Assembly: GCA_041398745.1 (NCBI GenBank)
Contig: JAWKUB010000002.1
Span: forward strand, 186,001-250,000
Source of the DNA: JACKHO01 sp041398745
GTDB taxonomy: Bacteria > Planctomycetota > Planctomycetia > Planctomycetales > Planctomycetaceae
DNA: 64,000 bases
Direction: 5' to 3'
The position numbers were made by a program, and so were the translations under genes. Each line of letters begins with the position of its first letter. The stretch's first letter is position 1. Shown here piece after piece: positions 56,002 to 64,000 of the stretch. Below the pieces are notes generated by a model. That model ran no database searches. It was not told the DNA's origin and was given only the letters and a program-made list of their open reading frames with translations.

Positions 56002-56207
56002 GGCGTGAACAGGCGAACTTGTTTGGAAAGGGAACCAGAGTACCCAGTGTCCCGGAGAGTTCTCAACGTGGCAACCTTCTTTCGGTTTGCCGTCTACGGG
56101 ATTTCTAAGAGCATGCAGGCTGCAATTGACGACGCTCAGGCCGCGTGGATAAGCTGGACAAGGTAATCTTCTCCTTTCTTGCGGTTCCTGTTTGGGAGCA
56201 ATCCATC

Positions 56208-57137
56208 ATGGCTTTATCCGGTCATAGTTTTCGACGTACGCGCGGGTTCACGCTCATTGAACTCCTGGTGGTCATTGCCATCATCGCTGTCCTCATTGCT
56301 TTGCTTCTGCCAGCGGTGCAGCAAGCCCGTGAAGCGGCACGCCGCTCACAGTGCAAGAACAACCTCCACCAAATTGGTCTGGCGTTGGCCAACTATGAGG
56401 AAACCCACAACATTTACCCACCCGGTCGACTGGGGTGTGATGGAATTACCACCGGCCCATGTAATGGAAATCCTAACTACACGCGAGTGGGATTGAGTGC
56501 ATTCCCCTTGTTGCTGCCTCAATTGGAAGAAGCCAATCTCTACAACCAATTCAACTTCGACAACATTGCCTGGGGGCAAATTGCTGGCTGGGAACCACTT
56601 AATAAGATCGGTGTGGAAGCGCGACCAGAGGTATTTGTTTGCCCCTCGGACGTAAGCCAGCCATCTGTTCTTTCGAGTGGACTTGAAGCGGCAACAAGCA
56701 GCTACGCCTTGGTGCACGGCACCATGGGACCGAGCAACGGAATCAGCGGGAACATGAAGGTATTCAATACCGGTCCCTTCAACTACAAGACAGCGTATCG
56801 TTCTAGGGACATCATCGACGGATTAAGCAGCACCATGTTCGTCGGTGAAGTGAAAGCGACTCACACGGAGGAGTCATATAACCGCTGGACGGTTTCCTCC
56901 CGCCATCTCGACTGTCTGCGGACAACAGAAAATCCCATCAACACACCGCCCGGAACTGGTATTACGACGAGTCCATACGGAATTGCGCTGAACGGAGCGT
57001 TCGGAAGTGAACACGTTGGCGGTGCACACTTCCTGTTCGGTGATGGACATGTCAGTTTTCTCAGCGAGAATATGTCTCTGACAATTTATCGGGCCCTTTC
57101 AACCCGTTCTGGTGACGAGCCGGTTGGAGAGTTCTAG
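56208..57137 (+). CDS. DUF1559 pseudo-pilin protein
   Basis: 309 residues from the ATG at 56208, with GGGAG upstream; the frame is open to 56145. RRTRGFTLIELLVVIAIIAVLIALLLPAVQQAREAARR is a type IV prepilin N-terminus with the G-F-T-L-I-E cleavage site. The DUF1559 region follows, and the tail EHVGGAHFLFGDGHVSFLSENM carries the H-X9-DG motif that names the group. These proteins are abundant in planctomycetes and are thought to be surface or pseudopilus-type; their role is not proved. The lipoprotein gene follows after 72 bp. Confidence 0.95.
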   Translation: MALSGHSFRRTRGFTLIELLVVIAIIAVLIALLLPAVQQAREAARRSQCKNNLHQIGLALANYEETHNIYPPGRLGCDGITTGPCNGNPNYTRVGLSAFPLLLPQLEEANLYNQFNFDNIAWGQIAGWEPLNKIGVEARPEVFVCPSDVSQPSVLSSGLEAATSSYALVHGTMGPSNGISGNMKVFNTGPFNYKTAYRSRDIIDGLSSTMFVGEVKATHTEESYNRWTVSSRHLDCLRTTENPINTPPGTGITTSPYGIALNGAFGSEHVGGAHFLFGDGHVSFLSENMSLTIYRALSTRSGDEPVGEF

Positions 57138-57209
57138 GCCAACGGTGCCCAGCTTTCATCGTACGACTCAGTTTCCGCTTGAACATTGAACCAACTCAGC
57201 TCCACACCT

Positions 57210-57647
57210 ATGAACATGTTTCTTCGATGCAGCTTTCTCTGTAGCGTCGCCTTAGTCGTACTGCTGGCTGGTTGTTCAGATGGTCGTCCCGCGCGCGTCC
57301 CGGTTTCCGGGCGCGTGCTCATTGATGGAAAACCGCTGGAAACGGGGGTTGTACAGGTTATTCCCGCGAATGATCGTGCAGCCAGTGGAAAGCTTGGTCC
57401 TGACGGTCGATTTACCCTGACAACATTCACGGAGGACGACGGATGCGTATTGGGTACTCATGTTGTTACCGTCATTGCCAACGAATCCATCGATCCGCAA
57501 TCACAGCGCTGGCATGCACCCAAGAAGTACTGCGACCCTGCGTCTTCCGGCCTGACCATTGAAATTCAGAAAGCGACCGATGACCTGGTCATTGAGTTGT
57601 CGTGGGATGGCGCCGAACCGTTTGTCGAGCATTACGACGCAGAGTAA
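57210..57647 (+). CDS. Small lipoprotein with transthyretin-like fold
   Basis: 145 residues from the ATG at 57210. The signal ends in the lipobox LLAGC, so it is a lipoprotein. The mature part VPVSGRVLIDGKPLETGVVQVIPANDRAASGKLGPDGRFTLTTFTEDDGCVLGTHVVTV is the carboxypeptidase-regulatory/transthyretin-like beta-sandwich pattern common in planctomycete lipoproteins. This gene type regularly follows DUF1559 genes, and the same occurs here, so the two are likely to be cotranscribed. Confidence 0.9.
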   Translation: MNMFLRCSFLCSVALVVLLAGCSDGRPARVPVSGRVLIDGKPLETGVVQVIPANDRAASGKLGPDGRFTLTTFTEDDGCVLGTHVVTVIANESIDPQSQRWHAPKKYCDPASSGLTIEIQKATDDLVIELSWDGAEPFVEHYDAE

Positions 57648-57676
57648 GTTGTCGACCATACACTTGTAACGATATC

Positions 57677-57705
57677 TCGAATGAGCCAGAACAGGGCTCA
57701 TTCGA
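57677..57705 (+). terminator. Hairpin downstream of the lipoprotein gene
   Basis: TCGAATGAGCC (57677-57687) pairs perfectly with GGCTCATTCGA (57695-57705) around a 7-base loop, 29 bases after the lipoprotein stop. There is no T run, so it is a terminator-like or stabilising hairpin rather than a classic intrinsic terminator. Confidence 0.7.
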
Positions 57706-57802
57706 GGTGTGGCATCTCGCATTCCCGTTGACGTGTTTCTCCCAGCATCGGTAACGTCGGTTCAGAATGTTGCCGCCGCACTCGTACCTGGGGTGAAATT
57801 CT

Positions 57803-58504
57803 GTGAGCCAGAATGGACATCAAAAGTGGTTGGGAGGCTCAGATGCCTCTGTCGAGAAAGTATTTCTTCACGGCGGTCGTGACCGAGACGAGGAACTGGC
57901 CCATGCAGGCCGGATTTTCCTGGAGTTCGTTCATGGTTTTTCCGGCCTGAATATCCAGGATCCCTGCGTCACGGTATTCGGCTCGGCGCGGTTCAAGGAA
58001 GGGCACAAATACTACGAAATGGCGCGAGAACTCGGCGGCAAGCTCGCCGAAGCAGAATATGCCGTCATGACCGGCGGCGGTCCAGGCATTATGGAAGCGG
58101 CAAACCGCGGGGCACGCGAAGCGGGCGGACTGAGCATTGGTTGTAACATTCACTTACCGGTTGAGCAGGAACCAAACCCCTACCTCGACCGCTACGTGCA
58201 CTTCGAACATTTCTTTGTTCGCAAGGTCATGCTGGTGAAATACTCGCAGGCCTTCGTCGTCATGCCAGGCGGGCTCGGAACGCTCGATGAAGTGTTTGAA
58301 GCAGCAACGCTCATGCAGACGAAGAAAATCGAGTCGTTCCCCATCATCGCAATGGGATCACAGTTTTGGGAACCGCTGCGGGACTTCATCAGAGATCGCC
58401 TTATTGCAGAAGGGACCATCGGCTCTGGCGACCTTGACCTCGTCCACGTCACCGACTCTCCAGAAGAAGCCGTAGAAATCATCCAGCGGCATAAGAAAGA
58501 CTGA
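57803..58504 (+). CDS. LOG-family (TIGR00730-type) protein
   Basis: 233 residues from a GTG. GGGPGIMEAANRGAREAGGLSIGCNIHLP and VVMPGGLGTLDEVFEAATLMQTKKI are the two signatures of the LOG/lysine decarboxylase-like family. The fold binds nucleotides; characterised members are cytokinin riboside 5'-monophosphate phosphoribohydrolases or nucleosidases for AMP-type nucleotides. Its exact substrate here is unknown. It is followed after 89 bp by the DUF255 gene. Confidence 0.93.
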   Translation: MSQNGHQKWLGGSDASVEKVFLHGGRDRDEELAHAGRIFLEFVHGFSGLNIQDPCVTVFGSARFKEGHKYYEMARELGGKLAEAEYAVMTGGGPGIMEAANRGAREAGGLSIGCNIHLPVEQEPNPYLDRYVHFEHFFVRKVMLVKYSQAFVVMPGGLGTLDEVFEAATLMQTKKIESFPIIAMGSQFWEPLRDFIRDRLIAEGTIGSGDLDLVHVTDSPEEAVEIIQRHKKD

Positions 58505-58593
58505 CTCCCACCAGGAAGCGGGTGGCAATCTCAACTCCATGTCACGATGATGACCCGCTGAACGTCCTAATAAATTCAGCACGCTGGTTTGTC

Positions 58594-60651
58594 ATGTCTG
58601 GTCATTCATCTGGTTCCCGTCCTGCCAATCGGCTCGCGCATGAAACGAGTCCGTATTTGTTGCAGCATCAGTTTAATCCTGTGAACTGGTTCCCATGGGG
58701 TAAGGAAGCGTTCGACCTTGCGAAGGAAATGGACCGTCCGATTTTCCTGTCGGTCGGTTACAGCGCGTGTCACTGGTGCCACGTTATGGAGCGGGAGAGC
58801 TTCGAGAGTGAGCACATCGCGGAAATTCTGAATTCACATTATGTAAGCATTAAGGTCGACCGCGAAGAGCGGCCTGATGTCGATCAAATCTACATGACGG
58901 CGGTACAACTTATTACCCGCCGCGGCGGCTGGCCCATGTCGGTGTTCATGACGCCAGACGGGGAACCGTTCTACGGCGGCACCTACTGGCCACCGAATGC
59001 TCGCATGGGTATGCCGGGATTTCGTGACATTCTGCTGAAATTGCATGACTACTGGGTCAATAAACGGGACGAAGTGACTTCGAGTGCGCAGGAGTTATCG
59101 AACGCCATTCAGGGCATGTCTCAATCGGCGGCGGGAGACGAACTGGGGGAGCAGACGTTGCGAAACGCGATGCAGCGACTCGTTTCCGCAACCGACAAAC
59201 AGCATGGCGGATTTCATGGGGCTCCGAAGTTTCCGCATCCCATGGATTTGCGATTGTTACTTCGGCTGGCTGATCGTTTTGAATCATCCGAGGCATTGAG
59301 CGCGGTCGAATTGACGCTCGACAAAATGGCCGCTGGCGGAATTTACGATCACCTGGGAGGCGGCTTCCATCGTTACAGCACCGACGCCCGCTGGCTGGTG
59401 CCGCACTTTGAGAAGATGCTGTACGACAACGCCCTGCTGACGCAAACCTACGTCGAAGCGTGGCAGCGCACGGGAAAACCGGCATATCGGCAAGTGGTCG
59501 TGGAAACGCTCGACTACGTGCTGCGCGAAATGTTCCAGCCGGGTGGTGGCTTCTACAGCACGCAGGATGCGGACAGCGAGGGAGAAGAAGGAAAGTTCTT
59601 CGTCTGGACGAAAGAAGAGGTCACCTCGCTGCTTCCTGAACAAGACGCCAAAATCTTCTGTGCCAGCTATGACGTCACCACCTCCGGCAACTGGGAAGGG
59701 AACTCCATTCTCAATTTGCCAAGTGCGCTCGATGAAGTCGCCAGTGCCTTCGAGATGTCTATTGATGAGTTCTACGGGTCATTGAAGCGTTCCCGTGACG
59801 TATTGTTCACCGAGCGGGCGAAACGGATTGCACCTGGCCGGGACGACAAAGTTCTTGTCAACTGGAACGGCCTGATGATCGCCGCAGCAGCCCGTGCTGG
59901 AATGGCTCTCGGCGAACCAAAGTACGTGGAAGCGGCCGCGGCAAGCGCACGGTTCATCGCGGAGAATATGCGGTCCTCTGCTGGCCATTTACTGCACAGC
60001 TACAAAGATGGTCGTGCCCGCTTCATGGCCTACCTCGATGATTACGCCTGCTACATCGACGGGCTGGCAGAAATGTTCCAGGCGACCGGGGAGGCCTGCT
60101 GGATTGAATGGGCCGTCGAATTCGCTGATCAAATGCTGGCCCGTTTCGCAGATTCGCACGGCGGCTTTTACTACACGGCCCATGACCATGAAGAACTCAT
60201 CGCCCGCACCAAAGATTCCCAGGACAACGCAACCCCCAGCGGAAATGGCATGGCGGCAACTGTACTGCTGAAACTGGCACGTCTGTGCGACCGGGATGAC
60301 TACCGGGTTGCGGCGGAACAGGCATTGAAGTCGATTAGCGGATTACTCAATGAATCCCCACTCGCGGCGGGTCAGTCACTCATCGCACTCGATTTCCTAA
60401 TGGGCCCTGCCTACGAGTGCGTTCTGCTTGATGGAACTGAGGAATCTGCTGACAAACTCGAAACGGCCCTCTGGTCAACATTTCTGCCGCGAACCGTCGT
60501 GGCCCGAAGGCGTGACGTGACGCCGGAAGTCATCAGCCACCTGTTCGAGAATCGAAGCCCGACAACTCAGTCTCAGGCATATGTCTGTGAAGCGAGTACC
60601 TGTCAGCAGCCGATGTCCTCAGCTGAGGAAATGCTGAAACTGATGAAGTAA
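58594..60651 (+). CDS. DUF255 thioredoxin-like domain protein (YyaL/SSP411 family)
   Basis: 685 residues from the ATG at 58594. The opening NRLAHETSPYLLQHQFNPVNWFPWG and the pair FLSVGYSACHWCHVMERESF (CxxC-like Cys59 and Cys62) are diagnostic. The N-terminal thioredoxin-like domain (about 10-175) is followed by an (alpha/alpha)6 barrel-like region (about 185-570, with HLGGGFHRYSTDARWLVPHFEKMLYDNALL) typical of this widespread family. Human SSP411 belongs to it. The biological role is not established. No signal peptide, so it is cytoplasmic. Confidence 0.93.
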   Translation: MSGHSSGSRPANRLAHETSPYLLQHQFNPVNWFPWGKEAFDLAKEMDRPIFLSVGYSACHWCHVMERESFESEHIAEILNSHYVSIKVDREERPDVDQIYMTAVQLITRRGGWPMSVFMTPDGEPFYGGTYWPPNARMGMPGFRDILLKLHDYWVNKRDEVTSSAQELSNAIQGMSQSAAGDELGEQTLRNAMQRLVSATDKQHGGFHGAPKFPHPMDLRLLLRLADRFESSEALSAVELTLDKMAAGGIYDHLGGGFHRYSTDARWLVPHFEKMLYDNALLTQTYVEAWQRTGKPAYRQVVVETLDYVLREMFQPGGGFYSTQDADSEGEEGKFFVWTKEEVTSLLPEQDAKIFCASYDVTTSGNWEGNSILNLPSALDEVASAFEMSIDEFYGSLKRSRDVLFTERAKRIAPGRDDKVLVNWNGLMIAAAARAGMALGEPKYVEAAAASARFIAENMRSSAGHLLHSYKDGRARFMAYLDDYACYIDGLAEMFQATGEACWIEWAVEFADQMLARFADSHGGFYYTAHDHEELIARTKDSQDNATPSGNGMAATVLLKLARLCDRDDYRVAAEQALKSISGLLNESPLAAGQSLIALDFLMGPAYECVLLDGTEESADKLETALWSTFLPRTVVARRRDVTPEVISHLFENRSPTTQSQAYVCEASTCQQPMSSAEEMLKLMK

Positions 60652-60787
60652 CGTCGCTAGCGTAACAGGAGTTCATGTCGCAACAGCGAAGGCTGATCAC
60701 CACCCGACAGCAGAGCAATTCGGTGAGCAATGCAATAACATGAGTGCGATAACATTTTGGATTCAGCCTCTCTGAACGGATTCGACA

Positions 60788-61933
60788 TTGGACAAGACAG
60801 AGCGTCCAGACTCTGTGAAATCGAGCACGTCCCCCAGCTTCATCTTTGCAGGCGGAGGTAGTGGCGGGCACATATTTCCCGCAATGGCTGTAGCGGCAGA
60901 ACTGCGGCGATTGCAATCTGACTGCCAAGTCGCGTACTGCTGTGGCGAAAGAGACATCGATCGTCAAATCCTTTCGCATGTCGATGATGAAGTGGTTCAA
61001 ATCCATGCGCCGCAGGGGAGCGAAATCTGCTGGCGTCCATGGAGTGCACTTCCCAAATTCTGGCGTGCCTTCCAGGCAGCTCGCCAACTTATACTCAAGT
61101 ATCCCAATTCTGTAGTCATTGGAACGGGGGGATATGTCAGCGTGCCCACCGTGTTGGCGGCGGTGTGGCTGCGACGCCCCATTGCACTGTTGGAGCCGAA
61201 TGCACTGGAAGGCCAGGCAACATCGCTTTTAAAGCGCTTTGCTTCACTCGTCTGCACGGGACTTGCGGACATTCCAGTGGCCGGTCGAGGAAAGTATGTC
61301 CGCACTGGCGTCGCGTTGCGATCGGAATTCAATCAACTCGTCAACGTTCCCTATTCAACGAAGCGGAATGTGTTGCTCATTCTGGGTGGGAGTCAAGGGG
61401 CAACCACGTTGAACGACGCAGTAGTTACTGTGCTCCAAAAATATCCAGACTCATTCACCGGATGGGAAATCGTCCATCAGACGGGCAACCACGATGTTGA
61501 GCGAATGAAACAGCAATATGCGAAATTAGGAGTTAACGCCCGAGTCGGTCCGTTTCTCACTGACCTTTGGGAGATGTACCAAAAGGCTGGTTTGGTCATC
61601 AGCCGCTGCGGCGCGACAACGCTGGCCGAACTGGCCTGCGCCGGTTTGCCCACAGTTCTGCTACCTCATGAGGTGTCTGTTCGGAATCATCAATGGATGA
61701 ATGCGAAGGTCCTGTTCATTCACCGCGCAACACCAGATTACGCGTTGGGCAGACCTGAATTTCTGTTCGCGGAAACCGTCTCTGAGTTGCTGCAGAACGA
61801 ATACGACCGCAAGATGTTTTCGCAGGCCATTCGAAAGCTGGCCCGCCCTGAAGCCAGTCGTGACATTGCCCGACACTTGCTGGACCTGTCAGGTACGAAC
61901 AACACCGCTCAGCCAGGCGACATAACTTCCTGA
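60788..61933 (+). CDS. murG: MurG, lipid II synthase
   Basis: 381 residues. FIFAGGGSGGHIFPAMAVAAEL is the first glycine-rich loop, VVIGTGGYVSVPTVLAAV, LILGGSQGATTLND and SRCGATTLAELACAGLPTVLLPH complete the MurG set. It adds GlcNAc to lipid I to form lipid II, consistent with the finding that planctomycetes make peptidoglycan. The start is uncertain: TTG at 60788 gives the longest family-like N-terminus. The gene stands outside a visible division-and-cell-wall cluster, and overlaps the convergent permease by 45 bp. Confidence 0.9.
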   Translation: MDKTERPDSVKSSTSPSFIFAGGGSGGHIFPAMAVAAELRRLQSDCQVAYCCGERDIDRQILSHVDDEVVQIHAPQGSEICWRPWSALPKFWRAFQAARQLILKYPNSVVIGTGGYVSVPTVLAAVWLRRPIALLEPNALEGQATSLLKRFASLVCTGLADIPVAGRGKYVRTGVALRSEFNQLVNVPYSTKRNVLLILGGSQGATTLNDAVVTVLQKYPDSFTGWEIVHQTGNHDVERMKQQYAKLGVNARVGPFLTDLWEMYQKAGLVISRCGATTLAELACAGLPTVLLPHEVSVRNHQWMNAKVLFIHRATPDYALGRPEFLFAETVSELLQNEYDRKMFSQAIRKLARPEASRDIARHLLDLSGTNNTAQPGDITS

Positions 61934-63016
61934 AACAACGAGCGGCCCCCACACCGCCTGTTCGGGACGGAGCAAACCCGTTTGTCCCAGGGCGTGACAG
62001 GCCATCGACCCTCCGAACATGACTCCAAGGGTCAACATGCATACTCCAATATTCGTGACCTGCTGCAGTGGCGACGTCCGTTCGCGCCGGACAATCAGCG
62101 GGATGACAGCAAACACGCCGAGCAGATTCATGAGTGGTCGCGTCAGTCGGGCATGCAACTGCACAAGTTGGCCCCTGCGTGAAATGGAACTTGCTGCTGG
62201 CTGTTGCAGACGTCGCATGAGTTCAGGTGTTCCCACGAGACGAAGGCTCGAATTCTGCTGACAGATTTGATCGAACGTCAGCGTAGCTGAAATGAAAATG
62301 CTGGTTCCGTCAGGCTGCGGCACAAGGGCCTGGCGTCCCTGATCGGTGAGTTTCAGGTTGGCCAGGGGAGGGTCGGCCTTAGTGATCAACCAGCCAGGGG
62401 GACTCTCTCCGTCACGCGCATAGAAGTAGGCCGATTCACCCCGCAATTTGACAAAGTCTCCGGCAATGGCCGGCGGCAGCAAGAACTCCGGGGCGTTAAT
62501 TCGTTGTTCGCCGGGAATGGTCGATTCCCCGGTAATGAAAATCCACCACTTGGGATCGTACTGAGGCTGAACCGCCTGCTTGTCGTTGACGGTGTCCCCG
62601 TGGTTTGTCTGCAGGTGCGGTGCAATCCTGGGAAGTACCCATTCCTGATTGAAGACCATAGCGGCGTTCAGCAGCAACGCCCCCACCGGCAACGCGAGTG
62701 CCCAACGGTACGTCGGTACACCAGCCGCCAACATGGGGTGGATTTCCCCCTGCTTCAGCATGAGGGCCAGGGCACAGAGCGCCGAAATGACAACAATGGT
62801 GGGCCCGGCCAAATCGAGAATGTTGGCCGACTGATACACGTACCGCTCCGCCATGAGCAGGACGAGGTAAGTCGTTCCCTTCCCCTCAGATTTCAACTGA
62901 AAGGCGTCCAGATTGGTGAACCCGTCGATGATGATATACAGCCCCAGCACCGCGATGGTAAACACCATGCAGACGTAGAGAAATCGCTGCAGGAGGTAGC
63001 GGTCGAAAGTCGTCAT
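61889..63016 (-). CDS. LptF/LptG-family permease
   Basis: 375 residues from the ATG at 63016; an upstream extension to 63202 is not membrane-like. The N-terminus MTTFDRYLLQRFLYVCMVFTIAVLGLYIIIDGF and the second helix pair (ANILDLAGPTIVVISALCALALMLKQGEIHPMLAAGV) are typical of the LptF/LptG family. A soluble periplasmic domain (about 115-265) separates it from the C-terminal helices (about 280-370). The family moves lipopolysaccharide from the inner membrane with LptB and its bridge. Only one copy is seen, without lptB. Its end overlaps murG by 45 bp. Confidence 0.87.
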   Translation of the reverse strand: MTTFDRYLLQRFLYVCMVFTIAVLGLYIIIDGFTNLDAFQLKSEGKGTTYLVLLMAERYVYQSANILDLAGPTIVVISALCALALMLKQGEIHPMLAAGVPTYRWALALPVGALLLNAAMVFNQEWVLPRIAPHLQTNHGDTVNDKQAVQPQYDPKWWIFITGESTIPGEQRINAPEFLLPPAIAGDFVKLRGESAYFYARDGESPPGWLITKADPPLANLKLTDQGRQALVPQPDGTSIFISATLTFDQICQQNSSLRLVGTPELMRRLQQPAASSISRRGQLVQLHARLTRPLMNLLGVFAVIPLIVRRERTSPLQQVTNIGVCMLTLGVMFGGSMACHALGQTGLLRPEQAVWGPLVVSGSYVAWLSGVVRT

Positions 63017-63309
63017 GGGACGCGAACTGCTCGGCCAACAAAGCGAGAAACGGGGGCAATTGGGGTCGGTTTGGTATGTAAAAACTGCAGTTTGGGTCAA
63101 GGTGAATTGCCGTTTCGGCGAAATGTGCCGATGTAGACATGGAAGCATGGAATTCGCTCTTTCCGCGAATGGCGAAGAACATTTAGACTGCCACGGAGCC
63201 ATGCGCCGCCTGCGCGGTAGTTGGCTTCGGGGAACGGGTGCCTCGCACCCGCAGTATGGAAACTGTCAAAGCCGTTCCCACATTGACGCAGACGAAGGAT
63301 TGTCACGAC

Positions 63310-64000
63310 ATGCATCGACGTCTTATTGCCCATATTCTGGGACTCATTGTCATCCCAGGATGTCTTGCAACAGGCGCAGCGTGGGCACAGGGCCAGGCTC
63401 CCGGGCGCAGCACCATTCCGCCGGTCGCCAATAATCCCGACCCAATTCAGCGCCCACCCCAGCCTGCACAACAAGGGCAGCCCGAGGCGAAGCGCGAAGT
63501 CAGCCCCGAGTTGGAGCAAATCCTCGTCACGTGGGAGAAGTACTCCGTCAAGCTGACCAAGCTCGAAGGAGCGTTCGAGAAGTACGACTACGATTTCGTT
63601 TTCAAAATCGAAAAGCGGTCGGAAGGTCGCTACTACTACGAAGAACCTGACAAGGGCCGCATGGATTTCTTCCCTCCCAAACAACTTCCGGAAACGAACG
63701 AGACCCGCGGGGTAGTTTTCCAGGTGAAGCCAAACTACACGCAGTCCTGGATTTGTACGGGAAAAGAAATTCTCGACATCAACCATGATGAGAAAACCTA
63801 CAACATGGTAGACATTCCGGCCCGCTTTCAGGGTCAGAACATCATTGAGAGTCCGCTGCCATTCCTGTTTGGGATGAAAGCGGAGGAAATGAAGAAACGC
63901 TACCTGATGACATTGGGCGACATGCACAATCCTCAAAAGGGCGTCATTCACATCGTCGCAGCACCGCTCCAGGAAGCACAGCAACGGGAGTACCGCCGCG
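63310..64000 (+). CDS. TIGR03009-like secreted protein, cut by the window edge
   Basis: 230 residues are visible, with no stop before base 64000. The N-terminus MHRRLIAHILGLIVIPGCLATGAAWAQ is a signal peptide. A Pro/Gln-rich linker (about 30-60) is followed by LVTWEKYSVKLTKLEGAFEKYDYDFVFKIEKRSEGRYYYEEPDKGRMDF and FGMKAEEMKKRYLM, matching the planctomycete-specific TIGR03009 domain as I recall it. Its function is not known. Confidence 0.78.
   Translation, partial: MHRRLIAHILGLIVIPGCLATGAAWAQGQAPGRSTIPPVANNPDPIQRPPQPAQQGQPEAKREVSPELEQILVTWEKYSVKLTKLEGAFEKYDYDFVFKIEKRSEGRYYYEEPDKGRMDFFPPKQLPETNETRGVVFQVKPNYTQSWICTGKEILDINHDEKTYNMVDIPARFQGQNIIESPLPFLFGMKAEEMKKRYLMTLGDMHNPQKGVIHIVAAPLQEAQQREYRR

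Overview
The window looks like a chromosome segment of a planctomycete (Planctomycetota, probably order Planctomycetales). The call rests on family content typical of that phylum: DUF1501 and DUF1569 proteins, a DUF1559 pseudo-pilin with the H-X9-DG tail next to a small lipoprotein, four secreted PQQ-type beta-propeller proteins (three starting their mature part with a WPQ motif), two Tat-type Gfo/Idh/MocA oxidoreductases and a TIGR03009-like secreted protein at the right edge. Most genes stand alone or in pairs, and dispersed hairpin repeats fill the gaps.

Layout. 1-2740: a truncated multi-pass membrane protein and a secreted beta-propeller protein. 2891-5456: an unusual pair, a trypsin-like protease fused to an endonuclease/exonuclease/phosphatase-fold domain, followed by a membrane-anchored beta-domain protein. 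5512-12426: UbiD-type decarboxylase, a T5orf172/GIY-YIG-like coiled-coil protein bracketed by 34-bp direct repeats, an MsbA-like ABC exporter and an SGNH hydrolase. 12760-15411: CvpA-like protein, then acpP-fabF. 15412-16312: gene-free and repeat-rich. 16313-21290: a CHAT protease/STAND NTPase with an upstream membrane-bound class C acid phosphatase, the best candidate for an undescribed conflict system. 21451-29886: DUF1569-DUF1501, YjdM, a helical protein, a CaMKII-AD-like protein, RNase III, twin zinc-ribbon proteins, an inositol-phosphatase-family protein and a small membrane protein. 30005-36490: tungsten-type aldehyde oxidoreductase, pyrF with a degenerate sulfatase-fold protein, DUF389, PSP1-domain protein and a PfkB sugar/adenosine kinase. 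36703-49711: oxidoreductase, glycosyltransferase, two beta-propeller proteins (one of 1528 residues), a YeiH-type transporter and a divergent Nramp-type transporter. 49807-64000: oxidoreductase, MobA-like transferase, beta-propeller protein, serine acetyltransferase, a 28-residue basic protein, GH62 arabinofuranosidase, DUF1559 protein and lipoprotein, LOG-family protein, DUF255 thioredoxin-like protein, murG, an LptF/LptG-type permease and the partial right-edge gene.

Housekeeping functions visible are fatty-acid synthesis (acpP, fabF), RNA processing (rnc), pyrimidine synthesis (pyrF), cysteine synthesis (cysE) and envelope building (murG, LptF/G-like, ABC exporter). No tRNA, rRNA, CRISPR array, transposase or prophage gene was seen. 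Accessory signals cluster at 2891-5456, 7342-8611 and 15412-21290. All identifications come from reading motifs by eye; no database search was run.
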